A DNA stretch of 64,000 nt from Pseudobutyrivibrio ruminis (GCA_015057315.1 SVER01000002.1:62001-126000), one strand, 5' to 3'; shown: positions 38,910-48,236, numbered from the stretch's first letter. Notes: generated by a model not told the origin, from the sequence alone. Made by a program: numbers and translations.

Positions 38910-39302
38910 ATGACAATAGAAGAAAGAGCTGATTTAGCAGCTAATTTAAAAGCGACAGGCCAGTGCAACTGCACACAGTCTGTACTTAAGGCATTTGAAG
39001 ATAAGATTGATATTGCTCCAGAGGAGCTTTCAAAGCTTGCCGCTGGCTTTGCAGCAGGTATGGGATGTATGGAAAGCACCTGCGGAGCTCTTATCGGCGC
39101 CGTAATGACAGCCGGTATGATTACAGATGGAAAGGGCACCCCTAGATATTCAAAGGAAATGGTGGCTAAGTTCAACGAAAAATGTGGCGCCACAATCTGC
39201 AAAGATCTTAAAGGAATTACCACAGGCCAGGTACTTTGCGAATGCCCTGAATGTGTAAGAAATGCAGTGCTTGCGTTGGGCGAGACTGTTGCTGTTGATT
39301 AG
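38910..39302 (+). CDS. C_GCAxxG_C_C family redox-associated protein
   Basis: CNCTQSVL, AAGMGCMESTCGALIGAVM, CGATICKDLKG, CPECVRNA. Confidence 0.88.
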   Translation: MTIEERADLAANLKATGQCNCTQSVLKAFEDKIDIAPEELSKLAAGFAAGMGCMESTCGALIGAVMTAGMITDGKGTPRYSKEMVAKFNEKCGATICKDLKGITTGQVLCECPECVRNAVLALGETVAVD

Positions 39303-39319
39303 TATATAAACAAAGGGAT

Positions 39320-39356
39320 AATAGCCAGCTATAAATCTGATTGATAGCTGGCTATT
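39320..39356. repeat. Hairpin of sulfur promoter cassette L4
   Basis: AATAGCCAGCTAT...ATAGCTGGCTATT followed by T-run. Confidence 0.75.
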
Positions 39357-39375
39357 ATTTTTTATAATGATAAAA

Positions 39376-39408
39376 CCTATTGACCTAGTAGGTAATAAGA
39401 TTTATTAT
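39376..39408 (+). promoter_or_regulatory. Promoter with operator CCTATTGACCTAGTAG embedding the -35
   Basis: -35 TTGACC 39380-39385, 17 nt, -10 TATTAT 39403-39408. Confidence 0.78.
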
Positions 39409-39440
39409 ATCTGACATAGAAACGAGAAAGGAGGTAGCAC

Positions 39441-40058
39441 ATGAAAAACATTTTATGTTTTGGTGATTCAAATACATACGGACTTAGGCCAGATAATGGA
39501 GACAGATATTCAAGTGATGTGAGATGGACAGGGATTCTTTCCAAGAAGCTGGGATACTCAAACTATCGTGTAGTTGAGGAAGGGCTTTGTGGAAGGACAA
39601 CTGTTTTTGAAGATAGCACACGTATTGGCAGGAACGGCTCTCTTTACTTACCGGTTTTCTTAGAGTCACATTATCCAATCGATACTGTGGTGCTGATGCT
39701 AGGAACTAACGATTGCAAAACTATATATAATGCCTCCGCTACCGTAATAGGTAGGGGAATAGAAATCCTTCTTAAACAAATCAGAGCGTATAAAAAAGAC
39801 ATGGACATCATCTTGGTATCCCCTATTCATCTTGGGGAAAAGGTTTGGATGAAGGAGTATGATCCAGAGTTTAATGAAAATTCAGTGGTTACCTCCAAGG
39901 AGTTGAAGGCAGTATTTAAAAAGCTTGCGGAGGAATATGATTGTAAGTTTTTGGCAGCATCTGATGTGGCGAAGCCTTCAGAATTGGATCAAGAACACAT
40001 GGATGATAGAAGCCATGAGAGTCTTGCGGGGGCAATTGAAAAATTGATCAAAATATAA
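39441..40058 (+). CDS. SGNH/GDSL hydrolase
   Basis: ILCFGDSNTYGLRP, MLGTNDCK, DDRSHE. Confidence 0.9.
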   Translation: MKNILCFGDSNTYGLRPDNGDRYSSDVRWTGILSKKLGYSNYRVVEEGLCGRTTVFEDSTRIGRNGSLYLPVFLESHYPIDTVVLMLGTNDCKTIYNASATVIGRGIEILLKQIRAYKKDMDIILVSPIHLGEKVWMKEYDPEFNENSVVTSKELKAVFKKLAEEYDCKFLAASDVAKPSELDQEHMDDRSHESLAGAIEKLIKI

Positions 40059-40077
40059 ATGAAAGAGGACGATAGAA

Positions 40078-40995
40078 ATGAGAAACAAATTATTAAGAAG
40101 ATTATCAAGTGGATTGTTTATTACAGCTGTGGTAGCAGCTTCATTTACAGCATGCGGCTCTAAGGAAGATGCAGGTGCTACAACAGAAACAGCTAGTGCT
40201 GAGTCTAATGAGGACAGCACATCTAATGATTCATCTTCAGCAGGCTTTAGAACATTAGATGAAATCAAAGAAAGCGGTACTATCAACATCGGCGTATTTT
40301 CTGATAAGAGCCCATTTGGTTATGTAGATGAGAACGGCGAATATGCTGGATACGATGTATATTTTGCAGAAAGAATTGGCAAGGACCTTGGAGTAGAAAT
40401 CAACTATGTGTCTACAGAGGCAGCTAACAGAATCGAATATCTTCAGACTGGAAAGGTAGATATTATCCTTGCAAACTTCACAGTTACAGAGGAGAGAGCT
40501 GAGGAGGTTGATTTCGCACTTCCATATATGAATGTTGCACTTGGAGTGGTATCACCATCAGATGCAGTTATTGAAAGCCTTGATGATATCGGTGCGGATG
40601 ACCAGGTGATTGTAATTTCTGGAACAACAGCAGAGACATATCTTACAAAGAATTATCCAGATATCAAGCTTCAGAAATATGATGCATACGCAGAGGCAAA
40701 GACAGCATTCGAAAATGGCAACGGTGTAGCGTGGGCAAATGATAACACTGAGGTTATCGCATTCTCACTTGAAAATGAAGGCTATACAGTCGGCATCCCA
40801 TCACTTGGTGACAACGACACCATCGCTCCAGCTGTAACAAAAGGAAATGAGACACTTCTCACATGGCTCAATGATGAGTTAAAAGCTCTAGGGGCTGAGC
40901 AGTTTTTCCACGCTGATTATGAGGCAACACTTCTTGATACATACGGAGCTGACTATGAGGATCAGTTAGTTGTTGAAGGTGGAAAAGTACAGTAA
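40078..40995 (+). CDS. Amino-acid (cystine-type) ABC transporter substrate-binding lipoprotein
   Basis: Lipobox TACGS; SBP family 3 sequence IGVFSDKSPFGYVDENGEYAGYDVYFAERIG. Confidence 0.9.
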   Translation: MRNKLLRRLSSGLFITAVVAASFTACGSKEDAGATTETASAESNEDSTSNDSSSAGFRTLDEIKESGTINIGVFSDKSPFGYVDENGEYAGYDVYFAERIGKDLGVEINYVSTEAANRIEYLQTGKVDIILANFTVTEERAEEVDFALPYMNVALGVVSPSDAVIESLDDIGADDQVIVISGTTAETYLTKNYPDIKLQKYDAYAEAKTAFENGNGVAWANDNTEVIAFSLENEGYTVGIPSLGDNDTIAPAVTKGNETLLTWLNDELKALGAEQFFHADYEATLLDTYGADYEDQLVVEGGKVQ

Positions 40996-41020
40996 TAATT
41001 GAAAGGCTATTTATTTAGTA

Positions 41021-41680
41021 ATGGATATAAATATTCTAAGAGAATATATTCCACTATATAAGGACGCACTTTTTCTTACAATGAAGATTGGATGGCAGGG
41101 CATTTTATTAAGCTTGGTTTTGGGGCTTGCTGGCGCTGCCATTCTTCATTTTAGAATTCCCGTTCTTAAAGCTATAACTGGAATATACATTGAAATTTTT
41201 AGAAACACACCACTTTTGGTGCAGCTGTTTTTTATTTATTTTGCGCTACCAAAGGTGGGGATAAAGATTACAGCAGAAACATGTGGTGTCCTGGGCCTTG
41301 GACTTCTAGGCGGCGCCTACATGATAGAAACAATCAGAAGTGGATTAGAATCAATTCCTGTGATTCAGACAGAAAGTGCACTAAGTCTGGGTATGACAAA
41401 GGAGCAGACTTTTATCCTTGTTATACTGCCTCAGGCAATTTCCATGAGCGTGCCAGGACTTTTAGCAAATGTCATTTTCCTTTTAAAGGAGACATCGGTG
41501 TTCTCCACAATCAGTCTTATGGATTTGATGTTCACAGCAAAGGATTTGATTGGCATGTACGCAAAGACTATAGAGTGCCTGTTCCTTCTTGTGGAGTTCT
41601 ATTTGATAATGCTTCTTCCGGTTTCGTTGCTGGGTGCATTTGTGGAAAGGAGGATGCGCTATGGCCAATTTGGGGATTGA
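41021..41680 (+). CDS. Amino-acid ABC transporter permease
   Basis: HisM-type: EIFRNTPLLVQLFFIYFALPKVG, SALSLGMTKEQTF. Confidence 0.92.
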   Translation: MDINILREYIPLYKDALFLTMKIGWQGILLSLVLGLAGAAILHFRIPVLKAITGIYIEIFRNTPLLVQLFFIYFALPKVGIKITAETCGVLGLGLLGGAYMIETIRSGLESIPVIQTESALSLGMTKEQTFILVILPQAISMSVPGLLANVIFLLKETSVFSTISLMDLMFTAKDLIGMYAKTIECLFLLVEFYLIMLLPVSLLGAFVERRMRYGQFGD

Positions 41681-42335
41681 TGTGTTGTTTAAGGGCACTA
41701 ATTTTTTAAGACTTCTACAGGGGTTGTGGATTTCGGTAGAGATTAGCCTGATATCAGTGGCAATCAGCATCTTACTTGGATTATTTGTAGGTGTTCTGAT
41801 GACATTAAATAAGCTGTGGCTAAAAGCAATTCTAAAAATCTACCTTGAGATTGTAAGAATCATGCCACAGATGGTACTGCTATTCATTGTATATTTTGGT
41901 ACAACCAGAGTGTTTGGATGGGATATAACAGCGGAGGCTGCCGCTATATTTGTGTTTAGTTTTTGGGGTGTTGCTGAAATGGGAGATTTGGTAAGAGGCT
42001 CAATCAAAAGCATTCCTAAGATTCAGTTTGAATCTGCCTATGCACTTGGAATGGATAAGAAACAGACTTATTTTTATATCATATTGCCACAGACAATCAG
42101 ACGGCTGATTCCACTTTCTATCAATCTGATTACAAGAATGATTAAGACCACATCCCTTGTAATGATGATTGGAATTGTGGAAGTTCTAAAGGTGGCACAG
42201 CAGATAATCGAGGCTAACAGAAAGGCTTCACCAAATGCTGCATTTGGCGTGTTTGCTGTTGTATTTTTACTATACTTTATAGTTTGCTGGCCTATTAGCA
42301 GGCTTGCAGTATATTTAGAGAAAAGGTGGGCGTAA
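41661..42335 (+). CDS. Amino-acid ABC transporter permease
   Basis: HisM-type: EIVRIMPQMVLLFIVYFG, SAYALGMDKKQTY; RBS AGGAGG before ATG 41661. Confidence 0.92.
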   Translation: MANLGIDVLFKGTNFLRLLQGLWISVEISLISVAISILLGLFVGVLMTLNKLWLKAILKIYLEIVRIMPQMVLLFIVYFGTTRVFGWDITAEAAAIFVFSFWGVAEMGDLVRGSIKSIPKIQFESAYALGMDKKQTYFYIILPQTIRRLIPLSINLITRMIKTTSLVMMIGIVEVLKVAQQIIEANRKASPNAAFGVFAVVFLLYFIVCWPISRLAVYLEKRWA

Positions 42336-43075
42336 TGAGCGAATTATTAAAGGTTACACATTTACAAAAGAAATTTGGAGATAATGTAGTTCTTAAGGAT
42401 ATAAACCTGTCTGTAAAGAAGGGAGAGGTTGTTGTAATCATCGGTCCATCAGGCTGCGGTAAAAGCACATTTCTTAGATGCCTCAATGGTCTCGAAGAAA
42501 TCCAGGATGGCGTGATCGTGGTGGACGGTCTTCCGGTGGAGGCAGGTAAAAGGGAGATTACCAAGCTTCGCCAAAAGATTGGTATGGTATTTCAATCCTA
42601 TGAGCTTTTCCCACACAAGACAGTGCTAGAGAATATTATCCTTGCTCCAATGAAGGTGCAAAAGCGTTCCAAAGATGAGGCAATCAAGGAAGCACTAGAG
42701 CTTCTTGATAAGGTGGGGCTTGTGGATAAGAAGGATTATTATCCAAGACAGCTTTCCGGTGGGCAAAAGCAAAGAGTGGCAATTGTAAGGGCGCTTCTCA
42801 TGCATCCTGATATCTTACTTTTTGATGAGGTAACGGCGGCGTTAGATCCTGAGATGGTCCATGAGGTGCTAGAGACTATGCTATCTCTTGCGAAGTCAGG
42901 CTCTACCATGCTAATCGTTACACATGAGATGTCATTTGCCAGAGCTATTGCTGATAGAATTATTTTCCTTGATAAGGGAGAGATAGTTGAGGAAAGCAGT
43001 GATGCCAAGAGCTTTTTTATAAAGCCAACTACGGAAAGGGCAAAGAAGTTCTTGAAAACATTTGACTATGAATAG
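42335..43075 (+). CDS. Amino-acid ABC transporter ATP-binding protein
   Basis: GPSGCGKSTFLRCLNGLE, LSGGQKQRVAIVRAL. Confidence 0.95.
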   Translation: MSELLKVTHLQKKFGDNVVLKDINLSVKKGEVVVIIGPSGCGKSTFLRCLNGLEEIQDGVIVVDGLPVEAGKREITKLRQKIGMVFQSYELFPHKTVLENIILAPMKVQKRSKDEAIKEALELLDKVGLVDKKDYYPRQLSGGQKQRVAIVRALLMHPDILLFDEVTAALDPEMVHEVLETMLSLAKSGSTMLIVTHEMSFARAIADRIIFLDKGEIVEESSDAKSFFIKPTTERAKKFLKTFDYE

Positions 43076-43090
43076 TGATGAATACTGAAA

Positions 43091-43125
43091 ATAGCTAGTT
43101 ATAAAATGTATTGATAACCAGCTAT
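43091..43125. repeat. Hairpin of sulfur promoter cassette L5
   Basis: ATAGCTAGTTAT...ATAACCAGCTAT. Confidence 0.72.
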
Positions 43126-43145
43126 AATTTTTAGCAATTATAAAA

Positions 43146-43178
43146 CCTATTGACCTAGTAGGCAATACCGTTTATTAT
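43146..43178 (+). promoter_or_regulatory. Promoter with operator CCTATTGACCTAGTAG embedding the -35
   Basis: -35 TTGACC 43150-43155, 17 nt, -10 TATTAT 43173-43178. Confidence 0.78.
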
Positions 43179-43244
43179 AGTCACATCAAGAAAACAAACG
43201 AGAATATTCTTAAGAAACTAATGGAACTAAAGGAGGAAACGAAT

Positions 43245-44579
43245 ATGAGCAACTATAGATTTGAAACATTGGCACTTCACGTTGGACAGGAAAACCCAGA
43301 CCCAGCTTCTGATGCAAGAGCAGTACCTATTTACCAGACAACATCTTATGTGTTTAGAGATTCACAGCATGCAGCTGATAGATTTGGTCTTGCAGACGCA
43401 GGTAACATATATGGAAGACTTACTAATTCAACTCAGGGCGTACTCGAAGCCAGAGTAGCAGCTCTCGAAGGTGGTAGTGCAGCACTTGCAGTTGCATCTG
43501 GTGCAGCAGCAATCACTTATACAATTCAGGCGCTTGCAGCAAACGGTGGTCACATCGTAGCACAGAAGACAATCTACGGCGGAAGCTACAATCTGCTTGC
43601 ACATACACTTACTCAGTACGGCGTTTCTACAACATTTGTAGATGCTCATAACTTAGATGAAGTTAAGAATGCAATCCAGGACAACACAAGAGCAATCTAC
43701 TTAGAGACTCTTGGAAATCCAAACAGTGATATTCCAGATATTGATGCAATTGCACGTATTGCTCACGAAGCAAATCTTCCACTTGTTGTTGATAACACAT
43801 TTGGTGCAGCTTACTGGGTTCGCCCAATTGAGCACGGTGCAGACATCGTAGTTCACTCAGCTACAAAGTTCTTTGGCGGACACGGAACAACACTTGGCGG
43901 TGTTATTGTAGAAGCTGGAAAATATGATTGGAAGTCATCAGGTAAATATCCAAATATTGCAGATCCTAACCCAAGCTATCACGGTGTTTCATTTGCTGAG
44001 GTTGCAGGACCAGCAGCATTTGTAACTTATATTAGAGCAATTCTACTTAGAGACACGGGGGCAACAATCTCTCCATTTAATGCATTCCTCCTTTTGCAGG
44101 GAATTGAGACATTGCCTCTACGTCTCGACAGACATGCTGAGAATACTAAGAAGGTAGTAGAGTTCCTTAATAATCATCCTAAGGTAGCTCATGTAAATCA
44201 TCCATCGTTAGAGAATCATCCAGATCATGAGCTTTACAAGAAGTACTTCCCTAAGGATGGTGGCAGCATCTTTACATTTGAGATTAAGGGAGGCAAGGAA
44301 GAGGCATACAAATTCATCGATAGCCTTGAAATCTTCTCAATCCTTGCAAATGTAGCTGATGTAAAGAGCCTTGTAATTCACCCAGCTACAACAACACATT
44401 CACAGCTTACAGAGGAAGAGCTTTTAGACCAGGGCATTACACAAAGCACAATTCGCCTTTCAATTGGAACAGAGCACATCGATGATATCATCGAGGATTT
44501 GGAGAAAGGCTTCGCTGCAATCGACGACGAGAAAATAGATGAGATTTTTAATGCAGAAAAAAACGCAAATGCGGTATAA
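43245..44579 (+). CDS. metY: O-acetylhomoserine aminocarboxypropyltransferase/sulfhydrylase
   Basis: FETLALHVGQENPDPASDARAVPIYQTTSYVF, HSATKFFGGHGTTLGG. Confidence 0.95.
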   Translation: MSNYRFETLALHVGQENPDPASDARAVPIYQTTSYVFRDSQHAADRFGLADAGNIYGRLTNSTQGVLEARVAALEGGSAALAVASGAAAITYTIQALAANGGHIVAQKTIYGGSYNLLAHTLTQYGVSTTFVDAHNLDEVKNAIQDNTRAIYLETLGNPNSDIPDIDAIARIAHEANLPLVVDNTFGAAYWVRPIEHGADIVVHSATKFFGGHGTTLGGVIVEAGKYDWKSSGKYPNIADPNPSYHGVSFAEVAGPAAFVTYIRAILLRDTGATISPFNAFLLLQGIETLPLRLDRHAENTKKVVEFLNNHPKVAHVNHPSLENHPDHELYKKYFPKDGGSIFTFEIKGGKEEAYKFIDSLEIFSILANVADVKSLVIHPATTTHSQLTEEELLDQGITQSTIRLSIGTEHIDDIIEDLEKGFAAIDDEKIDEIFNAEKNANAV

Positions 44580-44603
44580 TAAGTTTTAATGAGATTTAAA
44601 TGA

Positions 44604-44687
44604 GCCTGTAGTTCACAAGCTATTATATTACTAAAGGGAATCGTGTTAGATGACCGTAGTAATATAATGCTTGTGAACGTAACAGGC
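44604..44687. repeat. Long imperfect inverted repeat between metY and cysK
   Basis: GCCTGTagTTCACAAGCtATTATATTACT...AGTAATATAATGCTTGTGAAcgtAACAGGC. Confidence 0.8.
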
Positions 44688-44723
44688 GGAGTAGAATATT
44701 AGAAAAAACAGGAGGATATTGAT

Positions 44724-45656
44724 ATGTCAAAGATATATAAGGGAGCAAGTGAATTAATCGGAAATACTCCACTTGTTGAGGTTACAAATATTGAAAAGGA
44801 GCTCGGCTTAGAGGCTACAGTGCTAGTTAAGCTTGAATATTTCAATCCAGCAGGTTCTGTAAAGGACAGAGTTGCTCTTGCAATGATTGAAGATGCAGAG
44901 GAAAAGGGATTATTAAAGGAAGGCTCAGTTATCATTGAGCCAACAAGTGGTAATACAGGTATCGGTCTTGCAGCTATTGCAGCAGCTAAGGGCTATCGTG
45001 CAATTCTTACTATGCCAGAGACAATGTCTGTTGAGCGTAGAAATATTCTTAAGGCTTATGGTGCAGAGATTGTTCTTACAGAAGGCGCTCAGGGTATGAA
45101 GGGTGCTATCGCAAAGGCTGAAGAGCTTGCTAAAGAAATCGAAGGAAGCTTCATTCCGGGTCAGTTTGTAAACCCAGCAAACTCAGCAGCACATCGTTCT
45201 ACAACAGGTCCAGAGATTTGGAAGGATACAGATGGAAATGTGGATATCTTCATTGCTGGTGTTGGTACAGGTGGAACAGTTACAGGTGTTGGTGAATATC
45301 TTAAGAGCCAGAACCCTAAGGTACAGGTAGTTGCACTTGAGCCAAAGGATTCGCCAGTGCTTTCTGAGGGACGTGCAGGTGCTCATAAGATTCAGGGTAT
45401 CGGCGCAGGCTTTATACCTGAGGTTCTTAACACAAAGATTTACGATGAGGTATACAAGGCAGACAGCGCAGATGCATTCGAGGCAGCTAAGCTTCTTGCT
45501 AAGAAGGAAGGTATCTCAGTTGGTATCTCATCTGGTGCAGCTCTTCACGGTGCAATCGAGCTTGCAAAGCGCCCAGAAAACAAGGGCAAGACAATCGTAG
45601 CTCTTCTTCCAGATTCAGGAGACCGCTACTATTCAACACCATTATTTACAGAGTAA
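44724..45656 (+). CDS. cysK: Cysteine synthase A
   Basis: ELIGNTPLVEVTNI, FNPAGSVKDRVALAMI, PTSGNTGIGLA. Confidence 0.96.
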   Translation: MSKIYKGASELIGNTPLVEVTNIEKELGLEATVLVKLEYFNPAGSVKDRVALAMIEDAEEKGLLKEGSVIIEPTSGNTGIGLAAIAAAKGYRAILTMPETMSVERRNILKAYGAEIVLTEGAQGMKGAIAKAEELAKEIEGSFIPGQFVNPANSAAHRSTTGPEIWKDTDGNVDIFIAGVGTGGTVTGVGEYLKSQNPKVQVVALEPKDSPVLSEGRAGAHKIQGIGAGFIPEVLNTKIYDEVYKADSADAFEAAKLLAKKEGISVGISSGAALHGAIELAKRPENKGKTIVALLPDSGDRYYSTPLFTE

Positions 45657-45672
45657 TAATGATTATTTTAAG

Positions 45673-45699
45673 GCTAGAGTGTTTTGCTCTAGCTTTTTT
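45673..45699 (+). terminator. Intrinsic terminator
   Basis: GCTAGAG-tgttttg-CTCTAGC-TTTTTT. Confidence 0.9.
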
Positions 45700-45727
45700 G
45701 CGCTATTCATATTTGAAATCATTAATT

Positions 45728-46073
45728 CCTGTCACAAGAATCTTACCAATCTCAGTAAATTCATTCATGCTGTGACAGGCTTAATTGCACAGCAGACAAT
45801 CTCTGTCACAGCGATTGCTTCAATCTCAGTAAAATCGTTGACATTGTGACAGAGATAATTCAATACTGCACCTTGTCTGTCACAGAGGTAACGAAAACAA
45901 TGGCTTTGCAGGGAGTCCTGTGACAGAAAAATTCCAATTTTAGTGAAATCCTGTCACAACATGTGTTACAAATGAAATAAATACGTTGAGCTTGTGACAG
46001 AATCGCTAAAAGACAAGCTGATTCTGTCACAACAACTGCTACAAACCTTATAAATGCGTTACCTTTGTGACAG
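45728..46073. repeat. Array of five inverted-repeat units (CTGTCACA...TGTGACAG), ~74-bp period
   Basis: Units at 45728-45779, 45800-45855, 45876-45927, 45951-46000, 46024-46073. Confidence 0.9.
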
Positions 46074-46136
46074 AAGCAACAAAGCTTCAGTACATCACCA
46101 CTTGCACACAATCTATTTTTGTATTATTTTATAGTC

Positions 46137-46841
46137 ATGATTAATGTATGTATCGTAGAAGACGAGTTGGCTCAGGCAGAGCTTCTCAAACAATATATAA
46201 ATAAATATGGAAATGCTACAAAGCAGCCCTTTAATATCACTCATTTAATTGATGGAATTGACCTTGTGGATGATTATAAGGGGCAGTTTGATATTATACT
46301 GCTTGATATTCAGATGAAGCATTTAGATGGAATGGCAGCTGCGGAAAAGATTCGCAAGGTGGATTCAGATGTTATTATTATTTTCATTACATCCACTGTG
46401 CAGTATGCAGTGCAAGGCTATGCTGTGGATGCATTAGGATATGTGTTAAAGCCTGTGCCTTACACTCAGTTTGAGCAGCTTTTTGAAAAGGCCATCACCA
46501 GGGTTAATGCTAAGAAGCAGCATGTGTATGTGAAGGTTTCTGTGGATGACAAGCAGATGAAGCTTGACTGTGACTCTATTTCATATATTGAAAGTCAGCG
46601 AAACAATGTGGTCATTCACACAGATGAAAGGGACTACACTACCATAGGGCCACTTAAAAGATTTGATGAAATGCTTATGGAGCATGGATTTAGCAAATGC
46701 CATAATGCATATCTTGTTAATCTTTCTAGGGTTGAGGCTGTGCAAAAGGAAGAGGTAATTCTTACTGATGGTGTAACACTTCCTATTAGTAGAGCAAGGA
46801 AAAAGGAATTTATGGCCGCACTTACAGAGGATATTTTATAG
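46137..46841 (+). CDS. LytTR-type response regulator
   Basis: Receiver MINVCIVEDELAQAE, DIILLDIQM, ALGYVLKPVPYTQF; LytTR C-terminus YIESQRNNVVIHT. Confidence 0.93.
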   Translation: MINVCIVEDELAQAELLKQYINKYGNATKQPFNITHLIDGIDLVDDYKGQFDIILLDIQMKHLDGMAAAEKIRKVDSDVIIIFITSTVQYAVQGYAVDALGYVLKPVPYTQFEQLFEKAITRVNAKKQHVYVKVSVDDKQMKLDCDSISYIESQRNNVVIHTDERDYTTIGPLKRFDEMLMEHGFSKCHNAYLVNLSRVEAVQKEEVILTDGVTLPISRARKKEFMAALTEDIL

Positions 46842-46850
46842 GAGATATTT

Positions 46851-48209
46851 ATGGACTTACATGCTTTTTTAGACCCAGTAAAATTACAGGATACACCGCG
46901 ACTTTTTACCGCTATTGCTGAATGGCTAGCGGTTTTTGTTTATTTTAATATTTACAAAAGAAGACGCCATGATAAGATATATATTTTCCAGTGCATAGGC
47001 ACATTGGCAGTGCAGATTATATATCAGTTTATAGCAGGCTTACTTCCTATAGAATTCTGGATCCCTTGCATGATGGGCGCAGTTGCACTGATGTACGCTT
47101 CCCTTTATTTTGTGCTAGATATTAAGCCAAGGGATTGTGGGGTAATAACCACCCATGCTTTTGTTTTGGCAGAATTTGCAGCATCCCTATACATTCAGCT
47201 GTATGTATGGTGCGTTTATTTTTCAGATGTAGATGATTTTACCGAATCTGTTGTAGTAATGGTTATCGTATATACGATAACATTTATTGCTTATTATAAT
47301 TTTGAAAAAGGTAACATCCCTCCAAATAAAAATCTTAATGTAAAGACAAATGAACTTATAAGCGTTATCATCACAGGTATTGGTGCTTTTATTATGTCAA
47401 ACCTTAGCTTTATAACCCAAAAGACACCATTCTCTGCTTCAGAAAACATGCTATATGTAAGAACTCTTGTTGATTTTGGTGGTATGTTGATGCTGATGAC
47501 GGAAATGGGACGTCGTAATGAGATGGCTGCCAAAAACGAGAGCGATGCCATTAATCAGCTGTTCCAGAAGCAGTATGAACAGTATAAGCTGGCTGTTGAC
47601 AATTCAGAGGCACTTCGTAAAGAAATGCACGATATGAAGCATTATGTAATGGCATTAAAGGAAGAGGATGACCCGGTAAGACGTGCTGAGGTGTTAGAGG
47701 ATATGGAGCAGGCCATAGCCATCCAGGAATCATTTATGAACACAGGCAATAAGGTATTAGATGTTATCCTTACCACCAAAAGCCTACAGTGCCAGAAAAA
47801 GAACATCACTCTTAATGCTATGGTAGACGGTGATTTGCTTTCTGGTATCCACGTAAAAGATATCTGTTCACTTTTTGGAAATCTTTTGGATAATGCAATA
47901 GAAGCTACTCAGCAGGTGGAGGATCATGAGAAGAGGCTAATTACCATGTCTGTTCGCTCTCGAAATCAATTTATAATTGTAGAGTGTGAAAACTACTCTG
48001 ATAGCTCTAATGTAAGGCTTAGAAAGAATCAAAGACGAAGAATTTTTAAGAATGATAATCTACCTGGCACCACCAAAAAAGATAATGTAAAGCATGGCTT
48101 CGGCCTAAAATCCATTGGTCAGGTGGCAGAAAAATACGATGGTGCTATGAACGTAAGCTACGAAGATGGCTGGTTCAAAGTAAAGGTTTTACTAGCCGCT
48201 AAGAAATGA
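46851..48209 (+). CDS. GHKL-type sensor histidine kinase
   Basis: N-terminal TMs; EMHDMKHYVMAL H-box; LFGNLLDNAIEA; HGFGLKSI. Confidence 0.92.
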   Translation: MDLHAFLDPVKLQDTPRLFTAIAEWLAVFVYFNIYKRRRHDKIYIFQCIGTLAVQIIYQFIAGLLPIEFWIPCMMGAVALMYASLYFVLDIKPRDCGVITTHAFVLAEFAASLYIQLYVWCVYFSDVDDFTESVVVMVIVYTITFIAYYNFEKGNIPPNKNLNVKTNELISVIITGIGAFIMSNLSFITQKTPFSASENMLYVRTLVDFGGMLMLMTEMGRRNEMAAKNESDAINQLFQKQYEQYKLAVDNSEALRKEMHDMKHYVMALKEEDDPVRRAEVLEDMEQAIAIQESFMNTGNKVLDVILTTKSLQCQKKNITLNAMVDGDLLSGIHVKDICSLFGNLLDNAIEATQQVEDHEKRLITMSVRSRNQFIIVECENYSDSSNVRLRKNQRRRIFKNDNLPGTTKKDNVKHGFGLKSIGQVAEKYDGAMNVSYEDGWFKVKVLLAAKK

Positions 48210-48236
48210 ATTATTGCGAGTTATCACGGATTTTTG

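Noticed and set aside
45728-46073. CRISPR array
   Set aside because: Conserved parts are short 8-nt inverted ends, unit interiors are related rather than unique spacers, and no cas genes are nearby.
45728-46073. Crp/FNR sites (TGTGA/TCACA half-sites)
   Set aside because: Half-sites are in reverse order (TCACA then TGTGA) and ~35 bp apart, not TGTGA-N6-TCACA.
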